From contig NZ_JBDPZC010000014.1 of the NCBI RefSeq assembly GCF_039872765.1, positions 41,751-105,750 on the forward strand: 64,000 bases of DNA, given 5' to 3'. Below the pieces are notes generated by a model. It had not been told where the DNA came from and did not search any database. It worked only from the letters and a program-made list of their open reading frames with translations. Shown one piece after another: positions 43,695 through 51,684 of the stretch. The position numbers were made by a program, and so were the translations under genes. Each line of letters starts with the position of its first letter. The first letter of the stretch is position 1. This DNA is from Roseateles_B flavus. Its GTDB lineage: Bacteria > Pseudomonadota > Gammaproteobacteria > Burkholderiales > Burkholderiaceae_C.

Positions 43695-45077
43695 ATGCGA
43701 ACCGTCCTGATCATCGATGACAACCCCGGCGTGCGCGAGGCCCTGGCCCTGCTGCTGTCCCTGCACGACATCCGCGCCCTGTGCGCCGCCGACCCTGACG
43801 AGGGCCTGGCCCTGCTGGAGCGCGAGGCCGCCGACCTGGTCATCCAGGACATGAACTTCAGCGCCGACACCACCTCCGGCGAGGAGGGCCGCGTGCTGTT
43901 CCAGCGCCTGCGCCAGCGCCACCCCGACCTGCCCGTCATCCTGCTGACGGCCTGGACCCAGCTGGAGCAGGCCGTGGCCCTGGTCAAGGCCGGCGCGGCC
44001 GACTACCTCGCCAAGCCCTGGGACGACCTCAAGCTGCTCGCCACGGTGGAGAACCTGCTGGAGCTGGCCGAGTCCAACGAGGCCTTGAGCCAGACCCGCC
44101 GCCAGCGGCGCCAGCGCGTGGAGGCGCTGCGCCAGCGTTATGCGCTGGGCGACATCGTCTTCGCCTCCGACGCCATGATCAGCACCCTGGAGATGGCCTG
44201 CCAGGTGGCCCGTGCGCCGCTGCCGGTGCTGGTCACCGGCCCCAACGGCAGCGGCAAGGAGCGCATCGCCCGCCTGCTGCACGCCAACTCCGCCGTCGCC
44301 CAGGGCCCGCTGGTGGCCCTCAACTGCGGAGCCCTGCCGGCGGACCTGATCGAGGCCGAGCTCTTCGGTGCCGAGAGCGGCGCCTTCACCGGCGCCGGCA
44401 AGGCGCGTGAGGGCCGCTTCGAGGCGGCCGATGGCGGCACGCTGTTCCTGGACGAGATCGGCAACCTGCCCCTGGCCGGCCAGATGAAGCTGCTGCGCGT
44501 GCTGGAGACCGGCCAGTTCGAGCGCCTCGGATCCACGCGCACCCGCACGACCCGTGTCCGCGTGGTCAGCGCCACCAATGCCGACCTGCCCGCCATGGTG
44601 GCGGCTGGCAGCTTCCGCGAGGACCTTTTCTACCGGCTCAACGTGATCGAGCTGCGCCTGGCCCCGCTGGCCGAGCGCCGTGATGACATCCTGCCCCTGG
44701 CCGAGCAGGCCCTCGCCGAGCACGAGCGGCAGGCCGGCCAGGCCGTGCGCCTCAGCGAGGCCGCTCGCAGCGCGCTGTTGGCCCATGCCTGGCCCGGCAA
44801 TGTGCGCGAGCTGCGCAATGCCCTGGCCCGCGCGGCCCTGCTGTGCCGCGAGGGCCTGATCCAGCCGGCGGACCTGGGCCTCGCCGCCGCGGCCTCCCTC
44901 GCACCCGCGGCGCTGGCCCACCGCAACCTGGACGAGCCCAGCCGCGAGGCCGTGCTGGCGGCCCTGCAGTCCGCCCAGGGCGTGGTGGCCCGCGCGGCGC
45001 AGCAGCTGGGCCTCTCGCGCCAGGCCCTGTACCGGCGCATGGACCGCTACGGCCTGCCGCGCGAGGGCGGTCTCTGA
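43695..45077 (+). CDS. NtrC-type sigma-54-dependent response regulator
   Basis: A 460-residue activator. The receiver domain has acidic D8/D9 and phosphoacceptor D52 (LVIQDMNFSAD). The AAA+ domain contains GPNGSGKE (Walker A), ESGAFTGA with the sigma-54 contact loop GAFTGA at residues 229-234, and TLFLDEIGNLP (Walker B). The Fis-type HTH at the end reads RAAQQLGLSRQALYRRMDRYG. With a perfect -24/-12 promoter and a palindromic enhancer ahead of this same gene cluster, it is the obvious activator of the efflux operon. Confidence 0.93.
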   Translation: MRTVLIIDDNPGVREALALLLSLHDIRALCAADPDEGLALLEREAADLVIQDMNFSADTTSGEEGRVLFQRLRQRHPDLPVILLTAWTQLEQAVALVKAGAADYLAKPWDDLKLLATVENLLELAESNEALSQTRRQRRQRVEALRQRYALGDIVFASDAMISTLEMACQVARAPLPVLVTGPNGSGKERIARLLHANSAVAQGPLVALNCGALPADLIEAELFGAESGAFTGAGKAREGRFEAADGGTLFLDEIGNLPLAGQMKLLRVLETGQFERLGSTRTRTTRVRVVSATNADLPAMVAAGSFREDLFYRLNVIELRLAPLAERRDDILPLAEQALAEHERQAGQAVRLSEAARSALLAHAWPGNVRELRNALARAALLCREGLIQPADLGLAAAASLAPAALAHRNLDEPSREAVLAALQSAQGVVARAAQQLGLSRQALYRRMDRYGLPREGGL

Positions 45078-45082
45078 GTACC

Positions 45083-46594
45083 ATGGGCGCCACCGGCCAG
45101 GACCTGCCGCCCGAGGGGGACCGCAAGGCGGCGCCCGATGCGGCGGCGGCCCCATCGGCTCCGCCTCCGGCCCATGCCAGGCCGCTGCAATACCTCGGCC
45201 TGCGCCTGCTGCTGAGCCTGCTGCTGATCGCCCTGCTGGCCCTGGGGCTGCAGGCGGCCTTCAGCCTGGGGCCGCTGCCGCCCCTGCTGCGCGAGCTGGG
45301 CTGGGGGGGCCTGACCCTGCGCACCAGCGTGTGGCTGCCCCTGCCTATCCTCGGCCTGCTGCTGCCGGTGGCCGGCCTGCTGGTGGCCTGGTGCCTGGCG
45401 CCCTTGCGCCGTGTGTTGCGGGCCGTGGAGGGCGCCGTGCTGAGCTACCGTGACGGCGACTTCAGCACCGCGCTGGCCGTCGACGGGCAGGGCGAGTTGC
45501 GGGCCCTGCTGAGCGCCCACCGCGAGCTGGCCACCACCCTGCGCGGCCAACGCCAGCACCTCGCCCAGCGCGAGCTGCTGCTGGACACCGTAGTGCAGAA
45601 CACCCCCGTGGCCCTGCTGCTGATCGACGCCCAGGGCCAGGTCGCCTATGCCAATATCGCCGCCCGTCAGCTGCTGGCCCAGGGCCGGCGGCTCTCGGGG
45701 CAGGCCTGGGAGACCGTGCTGTCGCCCCTGCCCGAGGCCCTGGCCGAGGCCCTGCGCCAGGGCGAAGACCAGCTGCTCACTCTGCCGGAGGCCCTGGATG
45801 GCACCGCCGAGCCCGAGAGCTTCCACCTCTCCCAGCGCGCCCTGAACCTGCTGGGCCAGGCCCACCGTCTGGTGCTGCTGCGCCGCATCACGCGCGAGCT
45901 GTCACGCCAGGAGGTGGCCAGCTGGAAGCGCGTGATCCGCGTGATCAGCCACGAGCTGAACAACTCGCTCGCCCCCATCTCCTCCCTGGCCCACAGCGGG
46001 GCCGAGCTGGCCCGCCGCGGCCAGACCGAGCGCCTGCCCCAGGTCTTCCAGAGCATCGGCGAGCGGGCCCGGCATCTGCACGAATTCCTGGCCAGCTATG
46101 CCAGCGTGGCCAAGCTGCCCCTGCCGCGCCTGGCGCCCGTGCCCTGGGCCGACTTCGTGGCTCAGCTGATGAGCCAGCAGCCCTTTGTGCTGGACGGCGC
46201 GCTGCCGGCCGGCACGGCCAGCTTCGATCGCGTGCAGGTGGAGCAGGCCCTGATCAACCTGCTGAAGAACGCCCATGAGGCCGGGCAGGGGGCAGGGCCC
46301 GCCCCCGAGACGGCGTCGCCAGCCAGCGCCGGCGGCGACGCCGCACTCGAGGTGCGCCTCGCCGTGCAGCGCCAGGGCAGCGAATGGTGCGTGACGGTCA
46401 GCGACCGCGGCCCCGGCATGAGCGAGGCCGTGCTGGCCCAGGCCCTGCTGCCCTTCTACTCGACCAAGCGCAGCGGCACCGGCCTGGGCCTTGCCCTGGC
46501 CCGCGAGATCGCGGAAGCCCATGGAGGCCGCATCCTGCTGGCCAACCGCGAGGGCGGCGGCCTGCGGGTCAGCCTGCTGCTGCCGGTGCGCTGA
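45083..46594 (+). CDS. NtrY-like membrane sensor histidine kinase
   Basis: A 503-residue kinase. Two transmembrane helices (LLLSLLLIALLALGLQAAF and LPILGLLLPVAGLLVAWC) flank only a short periplasmic loop. Next are a HAMP segment, a PAS domain (LLLDTVVQNTPVALLLIDAQG), the H-box VISHELNNSLAPISSLAHSG (H290) and the ATP-binding motifs LINLLKNAHEA and GTGLGLALAREIAEAHGG. The small periplasmic loop implies sensing in or near the membrane, as for envelope-damage kinases. It starts five bases after the response-regulator stop. Confidence 0.9.
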   Translation: MGATGQDLPPEGDRKAAPDAAAAPSAPPPAHARPLQYLGLRLLLSLLLIALLALGLQAAFSLGPLPPLLRELGWGGLTLRTSVWLPLPILGLLLPVAGLLVAWCLAPLRRVLRAVEGAVLSYRDGDFSTALAVDGQGELRALLSAHRELATTLRGQRQHLAQRELLLDTVVQNTPVALLLIDAQGQVAYANIAARQLLAQGRRLSGQAWETVLSPLPEALAEALRQGEDQLLTLPEALDGTAEPESFHLSQRALNLLGQAHRLVLLRRITRELSRQEVASWKRVIRVISHELNNSLAPISSLAHSGAELARRGQTERLPQVFQSIGERARHLHEFLASYASVAKLPLPRLAPVPWADFVAQLMSQQPFVLDGALPAGTASFDRVQVEQALINLLKNAHEAGQGAGPAPETASPASAGGDAALEVRLAVQRQGSEWCVTVSDRGPGMSEAVLAQALLPFYSTKRSGTGLGLALAREIAEAHGGRILLANREGGGLRVSLLLPVR

Positions 46595-46621
46595 GGACGC
46601 AGACGCTGGCGCTGCGCTGGA

Positions 46622-46718
46622 GCCAGGTCTTGCCTGGGCCCCGCTGCAGCGGCTGGCGGGGTCAGGTCTTGCTAGGCTTCGGAGGCATCACCTCGTTGGG
46701 GTCAGGTCTTGCCTGACC
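46622..46718 (+). repeat. Three copies of the REP-like motif
   Basis: GCCAGGTCTTGCCTGG (46622-46637), GGGGTCAGGTCTTGC (46658-46672) and the fullest copy, GGGTCAGGTCTTGCCTGACC (46699-46718), fill most of the 124-base gap between the sensor kinase gene and the convergent hydrolase gene. All are in the same orientation, about 36-41 bases apart. Confidence 0.7.
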
Positions 46719-47369
46719 TCAGCCCCAGCGTGCGTGGCTCAGGAAGGGATTGCTGCGGCGCTCCTCGCCGAAGGTGGATTCGGGCCCATGGCCGGGGATG
46801 AAGACCGTGTCATCGCCCATGGGCCAGAGGCGCTCGGTGATGGAGCTGATCAGCTGCGCGTGATTGCCGCCGGGGAAGTCCGTGCGGCCGATGGAGCCCG
46901 CGAAGAGCACGTCACCCACGAAGCAGCGCCTGGCCGAGGCGCTGTGGAAGACCACATGGCCTGGCGTGTGGCCCGGGCAGTGGCGCACCGTGAGCGTCTC
47001 CTGGCCGATCTGCACCGTGTCGCCGTCCGCCAGCCAGCGCGTGGGCGTGAAGGTCTCCACCGCGGGGAAGCCGAACATGGCGCTCTGCTGCGGTAGCCCG
47101 TCAATCCAGAACTGGTCGCCGGGATGCGGCCCGATGATGGGCAGGCCCTTCAGCCGCGCCAGCTCCGCCGTGCCACCCGCGTGGTCGATGTGCGCGTGCG
47201 TCAGCCAGATCGCCTTGAGCGTCAGCCCCAGCCGCTCCACCTCCTTCAGCAGCCGCGGCACCTCCCCACCCGGATCCACCACCGCCGCCTCCAGTGTCTG
47301 GTCGCACCAGACGAGGGAGCAGTTCTGCTGGAAGGGGGTGACGGGGAGGGTGAGGTAGTGGAGGGGCAT
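46719..47369 (-). CDS. Metallo-beta-lactamase-fold hydrolase (YcbL/glyoxalase II-like)
   Basis: A 216-residue binuclear metal hydrolase. THAHIDHAGG supplies H58, H60, D62 and H63. Further ligands are in HCPGHTPGHVVF, VGDVLFAGSIGRTD and PGHGPES. It resembles YcbL and small glyoxalase-II-type thioester hydrolases. The ATG at 47367-47369 is chosen over an in-frame ATG eight codons upstream. It is the last ordinary chromosomal gene before the accessory region. Confidence 0.9.
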   Translation of the reverse strand: MPLHYLTLPVTPFQQNCSLVWCDQTLEAAVVDPGGEVPRLLKEVERLGLTLKAIWLTHAHIDHAGGTAELARLKGLPIIGPHPGDQFWIDGLPQQSAMFGFPAVETFTPTRWLADGDTVQIGQETLTVRHCPGHTPGHVVFHSASARRCFVGDVLFAGSIGRTDFPGGNHAQLISSITERLWPMGDDTVFIPGHGPESTFGEERRSNPFLSHARWG

Positions 47370-47389
47370 GGCTGAGGAGGGAGCTGAGA

Positions 47390-47504
47390 ACAAAGTTTCG
47401 AAGTGGAGGGCAATGTATCGAAGTCTCGGGGTGCCGATTGCGCGCTTCGGAGGTCAAAGTTTCGAAGAGGCTTGTTCCGGAAGGCTTCCTGCACTTCGGA
47501 GGTC
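47390..47504. repeat. Cluster of TTCGAAG-type repeats, possible transposon end
   Basis: ACAAAGTTTCGAAG (47390-47403), GCAATGTATCGAAG (47410-47423) and TCAAAGTTTCGAAG (47454-47467) are near-identical direct repeats. CTTCGGAGGTC occurs twice (47445-47455 and 47494-47504). Arrays of about 20-base repeats like these are where TnsB proteins bind at Tn7-like ends. Promoter or regulator sites of the hydrolase gene are the alternative. Confidence 0.4.
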
Positions 47505-47679
47505 GGATCTAGGCTGATCTGAGTCGTTCGCGGTTCAGGGCCTGAGCGACAGCTCCCTCCAACACCGGCCACTGAGCGCTGCTGACTTGGCCGGCAGCTT
47601 CACTCCTGGAACTGGCCGCTCGCCTTTGGCGCCCGCCTCGTGCCGGCTTGTACGACCGCTTCTGCGCTACGCGAAAGGT

Positions 47680-47704
47680 ACATGTCGACCCTGCAGCGAC
47701 ATGT
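47680..47704. repeat. Inverted repeat ACATGTCG-N9-CGACATGT
   Basis: Perfect eight-base arms separated by nine bases, in non-coding DNA 68 bases beyond the end of the leftward three-gene operon. It could be a regulator site or a 3' hairpin. Confidence 0.4.
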
Positions 47705-47771
47705 GCATTCGTGGGTTGGCTTGCCGTCGTAACCGCAAGAACAATCTTTGGTTTGAACGCCCGGCCAATGA

Positions 47772-48440
47772 TCACAGCGGTAACGACGCTCGGACGATGG
47801 AAAGCAAATCCTCGCTTGGCTCCTGATCGAAACGGGCTACGCCGTTGTTCGTCAACAGCACCGTCAAGCGCTTGGGGCGCATGAACCGAATCTGAACCTT
47901 CTCGATAACATGCTTCTTACCGAGTACGAGTGCCTGCGTTGCCCCGAGAACGTCGACACTGCCCTTGATGACCGCTTTGGCTTGGACATTGGAGGCGAGT
48001 TCCATCGCTCCCAATTGCAGTGAATCCACGATCCCCACTTCGTTCAAGCGCCGCTGCACTTCGCTCGCCCAGTCCAGCACGTCGACCGAAAGCGGGCTGA
48101 TCGCCAAAGCAAAGTCGGTTGCTTCCGCCAGCCGGCTGATCATGGTCTGAACGCCGCGGGGCGCGTCCACGAGTTCCAAGCCTGGGCCGGCCACTGCCGC
48201 CTTGAATTCATAACTTCGGTATTCGACGCGGCGAAAACTCACCTCCACCCCAAATGGGTCGGTAACGGTATCGTCGTACTCGATCTTCTCCACGAATCTG
48301 GCATCTAGAAAATCGTCTCTGACCCGATCCAGAACGAAGCCTTCGACCTGCTCTCCATCAAACGCCTTAACGCGCAGGCGTTTGGCCAGAACTCGCATAG
48401 AGATTGGCCATCGAGCCTTTAGCCAGCGATAGCGTTTCAT
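47772..48440 (-). CDS. Unknown protein, third gene of a putative defence operon
   Basis: A 222-residue soluble protein without recognised motifs. It mixes beta-rich segments (RLRVKAFDGEQVEGFVLDRV, EVSFRRVEYRSYEFKAAVAG) with a C-terminal half containing VIEKVQIRFMRPKRLTVLLTNNGVARF. Its start overlaps the stop of the preceding gene by four bases, so the two are translationally coupled. Codon use is more relaxed than in the chromosomal part. Confidence 0.7.
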   Translation of the reverse strand: MKRYRWLKARWPISMRVLAKRLRVKAFDGEQVEGFVLDRVRDDFLDARFVEKIEYDDTVTDPFGVEVSFRRVEYRSYEFKAAVAGPGLELVDAPRGVQTMISRLAEATDFALAISPLSVDVLDWASEVQRRLNEVGIVDSLQLGAMELASNVQAKAVIKGSVDVLGATQALVLGKKHVIEKVQIRFMRPKRLTVLLTNNGVARFDQEPSEDLLSIVRASLPL

Positions 48441-49564
48441 GAAGTGGTCCCCGCTTCCGAATCCGCACCAGCACCCGCCGCCTCGGCGAGCAATTGCGCC
48501 AAGACGGTACGGGCAGTCTTCTCGATCATCGCGAGCAGGGTTGCCTTCTCCGCCTCGCTGACCGGGCGGATGTGCTTTGTATACGCGCCATTCTTGAACT
48601 TGAGCGCACCATGAATGGAGTAGCGAAACTTCTTGCCGGCCTGCCGATCCTCAAAGCCCGCGTCGCATTCGATGATCGCGTAGGGGTGGACGTTCTGCTT
48701 CGCGCGCCAGGTGATCGACGTGATGAAGAAGCCCTTGTCCTTCAGCTCCTGGTACATCTCGGAGGCGACCAGGTTTTCACCGCTGAGCGCCACGTTCTCG
48801 ACCACGCCGAGCATCTTCTCTTCGGCCTCGTCAACGTCGTCACCGTCCATATCGAAGTCATCGTCCTCTTGCTCCGACGTCGAATGGGCGACCCGCAGGC
48901 GTGAAACGGTCATCAATGGAAAGTCGGGTAACGAAGAGATCAGCCGCGTGAAGAATGTCGTTCGCGCCTCAGCCGAGGTCAGGCCAGTCAGCTCGATCTC
49001 TTCGAGTTGCACGACGGCCTTCTTGTGAGCTTCAATTCGCTCCCGCAGCTTGTCAACCATGGCACGGGCGCGGTCGGTTGCCGGTATGCGGATCTCGGTG
49101 CGTCCCTCGACCTTGGTGAAAACCAAATCTGCATCTCGATCTTGGCGCTGCAGCAGCCGCGTCTTGGAGTAGTCGAACTCAGAGTAGGTCACGTTCATGA
49201 CGAACTCGGATTCGCTCTTCTTGTGGGCGCGAACGACCTCCTGGACTTCGGCCTTTTGGTATTCGCTGACGATCTCCTTGAGTTCGTCTGCCGACAATTC
49301 GGTGTTCAACGAGATCGTAGCCGTCTTCTCGCCCCGCTTCGAGGCCTCGCGCCGCTCCAGAATGCCGCACACATCCGCGTAGTCGTGTGGGAGCAGCGAC
49401 AGGTACTGAACCAGCGCCTCTCTTGACTCGGCTGGCGAACAGAAGATGCCACGGTCACGCAGCAACTCCAGCAAGACCGCTTCCGTCACCTTCTGTTTGG
49501 CGGAGAACAGCAGGTCGTGGATCTCTTTGTTCGTGGCGAAATACAACTGCCCAGGATCACGCAT
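48437..49564 (-). CDS. Unknown protein, second gene of a putative defence operon
   Basis: A 375-residue protein. Near the N-terminus LLRDRGIFCSPAESREALVQ resembles a SAP-like helix-extended-loop-helix (DNA-binding in other proteins). A long helical middle and a very acidic linker (EQEDDDFDMDGDDVDEAEE, about residues 240-258) follow, then a compact C-terminal domain. The ATG at 49562-49564 overlaps the upstream gene stop by eight bases; longer frames extending to 49879 are shadows. No known family is recognised. Confidence 0.72.
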   Translation of the reverse strand: MRDPGQLYFATNKEIHDLLFSAKQKVTEAVLLELLRDRGIFCSPAESREALVQYLSLLPHDYADVCGILERREASKRGEKTATISLNTELSADELKEIVSEYQKAEVQEVVRAHKKSESEFVMNVTYSEFDYSKTRLLQRQDRDADLVFTKVEGRTEIRIPATDRARAMVDKLRERIEAHKKAVVQLEEIELTGLTSAEARTTFFTRLISSLPDFPLMTVSRLRVAHSTSEQEDDDFDMDGDDVDEAEEKMLGVVENVALSGENLVASEMYQELKDKGFFITSITWRAKQNVHPYAIIECDAGFEDRQAGKKFRYSIHGALKFKNGAYTKHIRPVSEAEKATLLAMIEKTARTVLAQLLAEAAGAGADSEAGTTS

Positions 49565-50555
49565 AGTCCATCCCCAGGTTGATCGAAGAGAACTCCGTGA
49601 TTGCCTGCGTAATCTTCGTGTAGCCGATGGCGTTGACCTTCGCGGCGAGCTCAGTCGAGTGGCCGTTGTCGCCCAGGCTCTCGACGTAGCGCTGCTTGGC
49701 CTTCTGAAAGCGTGCAGCGGCTGCAGCATCCGAGGCCATTGACCGAATGTCCACCTTGGTCGCATCCTCCAGGACTTGGTAGTGGCGCAAGAAATCGAGT
49801 AGGTACATGAACTCCTCTTCGGTTTCTCCCGATCGGCGATAGAACACGATGACGCCTCGCTGGGCGAGAGCAGGCCCATGTTTGTACTCGAACACGATCC
49901 AAGGCGAGGTCAGCATCTCGAGCGTGGCCGCGCGTGCCTTCTCCGGCTGGAGATTGGCCCGTCCGTCCAATTGCGGATAGAAGAACTTGCAATGCTGCGC
50001 CGCCGGCAATGCCGCTGGCCCAGCGGCGCCGCGCAGTTGTCGAATGTCGTACCGAACGTTGTCGATCCAGTGCACATCGCGCGGGCCCAAGACGAACAGT
50101 CGCGCCCCCTTAGGCAACAGCAGATCCTTGGGTGTGGCCGCGCTCAGCACAGACGCGAAGTCCTTGTCGTACTCACCGTCGTGGTTGTAGACGAAGAGCA
50201 GTCCGCAGACGTTCGGCGTCACGTTGCCATGCATGTAGAGGTCGCGCCAGCGTTCGCTCTTCTCTGCGCAGGCGATCTGCTTGGCGAGGCTGGCAATGGC
50301 TCCCTGCAAGGTCGCGGTCGTGATTGAGCCCTTTGCGTAGCTCTTCAGGTCGCAATGAACGAATGTCCTGCGCTGCGCATACGGCTCGTCGTAGTAGAAG
50401 ACTACATCCGCCGGATGCGTGTCGACGCCATGAAGGACCTTGTCCTCACAGGGCCAGTTCTGATCTTCGGGGCCGACCTTTGTCCAGAAGAATTCTGAGA
50501 ACACTTCATCAGACAGTTTCATCGCCATTAATGCGATCTTGCTCGTTTCCGACAC
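49557..50555 (-). CDS. Putative PD-(D/E)XK nuclease, first gene of a putative defence operon
   Basis: A 332-residue protein starting at GTG (50553-50555) behind a GGGAGG ribosome site. The N-terminal part has an arrangement like a restriction-endonuclease core: an acidic helix (DEVFSEFFW), then DTHPADVVFYYDEP and, on the next strand, TFVHCDLKSYAKGS with a D-x-K. The order E, D, D-x-K fits PD-(D/E)XK enzymes. The rest is unrecognised. It leads a tightly overlapping three-gene operon. Confidence 0.65.
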   Translation of the reverse strand: MSETSKIALMAMKLSDEVFSEFFWTKVGPEDQNWPCEDKVLHGVDTHPADVVFYYDEPYAQRRTFVHCDLKSYAKGSITTATLQGAIASLAKQIACAEKSERWRDLYMHGNVTPNVCGLLFVYNHDGEYDKDFASVLSAATPKDLLLPKGARLFVLGPRDVHWIDNVRYDIRQLRGAAGPAALPAAQHCKFFYPQLDGRANLQPEKARAATLEMLTSPWIVFEYKHGPALAQRGVIVFYRRSGETEEEFMYLLDFLRHYQVLEDATKVDIRSMASDAAAAARFQKAKQRYVESLGDNGHSTELAAKVNAIGYTKITQAITEFSSINLGMDYA

Positions 50556-50587
50556 TGAGCCTCCCTATATACGGCTTCTTGACACTG

Positions 50588-50602
50588 TTCATAGATTATG
50601 AA
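50588..50602. promoter_or_regulatory. Possible operator of the three-gene operon
   Basis: TTCATAGATTATGAA is a perfect six-base inverted repeat around GAT, 33-47 bases upstream of the operon start in an A/T-rich patch. It is placed to overlap the promoter. Confidence 0.4.
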
Positions 50603-50781
50603 TTCAGCCGTGCTCTTGGTGGCCAGCGGTCACGGGAGGTCGTAGTTGTGTTCCTTGGCAGCTACTAGCTCCCTGGCCCGGACGACTTCTTGAGGTCAGC
50701 CAGCGTGAATTCGCTCACGTCAAGCCACCGTCTGCAACCGCTGCAGAGCTGTCTGGCGAACTGGGCTGTCAGCAATAGGCT

Positions 50782-50920
50782 GAGGCTGTGTGAAACGCTG
50801 CTTCATCGCATACTCGCGCGAAGTCGACCTCTCAGACCGACTCAAGATCGACGATCGCCGAGTCATCCATGGCATCGAGACCCCTGAATTCGGCCGCTTG
50901 CCGAGTTTTCACACAGCCTC
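50782..50920 (+). mobile_element. Insertion-sequence deletion derivative (MITE-like, 139 bp)
   Basis: The left end GAGGCTGTGTGAAA and the right end TTTCACACAGCCTC are perfect inverted repeats, flanked on both sides by GGCT (50778-50781 and 50921-50924), a 4-base target duplication. The GAGGCTGTGTGAAAA terminus is common among IS5-type elements. The 139-base interior has no complete transposase, only a short frame (from 50790) that could be a remnant. Confidence 0.7.
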
Positions 50921-51247
50921 GGCTGGGAGCGGTCGCACGCACGAAGCGCCGACGTGTCCGCTCAGGCCCGTCTGCAGACCTTCATCCAACGGACTGAGCT
51001 CTGCGAAGCGCGGCAGCTGATATCCGTTTGTTCAGGCGACTCCGTTCAGGATTTCTGCCGTTGACGCCCCTGGGGCTGGGCGCTATGTTCGCTGCAACAG
51101 AATATTTCCTCCGCCTATCCTTTCTCGGGCGCGAAGGTGAACAAGGGGAGGGTGTCGTATCGGACCAGATCGTGTGGTTCGGCTGGTGCCCTGGGCGCTT
51201 GAGCTGCCGCTCCATGCAGTTCTAACACCCGCCGTTGCGCGGTGCGT

Positions 51248-51679
51248 ATGGGAATCCAGAAGCAAGAGTTCTACGAGGGTGCGGCCCTACACCAGCTCAT
51301 CCGCGGTTCAGGCGGTCTGACAAGCATCTCCCACTCGCCACCCTTCTTTGTGTTGGGCGGCAGCCTCCAAATTCATTTGAAGTACTCCACGGCAAAGCGC
51401 AGTCCATGGGGATTCACATTCACGCCAGATGAGCAGGTGCTGTTGCAGCAGCGCTCGCTGGAGATGCCGCTTGTCATTGGACTCATCTGTGGTGCCGACG
51501 GTGTCGCGGCTGTTACATACGACGCCTATGCGCGCGTCGCCCAGCTAAAAAGTGCGGCGCTCCACATCTCTTGCAGACGCAGCCACCGTCAGCATTTCGA
51601 GATCGGCGGTCCGGACGGCACGTTGCCGAACAAGGTGGCGCCGTCGGAATGGATCAGGCTTCTTGGCAAACGGGAGTGA
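51248..51679 (+). CDS. Small unknown protein, first gene of the Z1-methylase operon
   Basis: A 143-residue protein (an ATG two codons upstream at 51242 is also possible). It begins GIQKQEFYEGAALHQLIRGS and has a central block LGGSLQIHLKYSTAKRSPWG followed by FTFTPDEQ. The E...K-Y-S arrangement could be a small nuclease-like core, but that is a guess. It ends five bases before the Z1 protein start, so it belongs to the same operon. Confidence 0.65.
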   Translation: MGIQKQEFYEGAALHQLIRGSGGLTSISHSPPFFVLGGSLQIHLKYSTAKRSPWGFTFTPDEQVLLQQRSLEMPLVIGLICGADGVAAVTYDAYARVAQLKSAALHISCRRSHRQHFEIGGPDGTLPNKVAPSEWIRLLGKRE

Positions 51680-51684
51680 TCGGA

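Larger units (their letters stand above)
47370..47771. other. Junction between chromosome and accessory region
   Basis: About 400 non-coding bases. The left part is dense in short TTCGAAG-type repeats (47390-47504) and the right part contains an ACATGTCG/CGACATGT inverted repeat. No gene is supported. Base composition becomes less G+C-extreme from here on, and this is the best candidate zone for the left end of the mobile element. Confidence 0.5.
50556..51247. other. Non-coding region between two divergent modules
   Basis: About 690 bases separating the leftward and rightward putative defence operons. It holds their presumed promoters, the inverted repeat at 50588-50602 and an insertion-sequence derivative at 50782-50920. 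No gene is supported elsewhere in it. Confidence 0.55.

Noticed and set aside
42366..45155. 929-codon minus-strand frame over the permease and response-regulator genes
   Set aside because: Antisense shadow; the plus-strand genes have unambiguous domains and a sigma-54 promoter.
48437..49879. Longer form of the second operon protein starting at 49879
   Set aside because: The extra N-terminal region is a Ser/Arg-rich shadow of the upstream gene; the ATG at 49564 overlaps the upstream stop in the usual coupled fashion.
49557..50555. Firm assignment of the first operon protein to a named defence family such as GAPS4
   Set aside because: Only a PD-(D/E)XK-like motif order is visible by eye; without a profile search the family name would be a guess.
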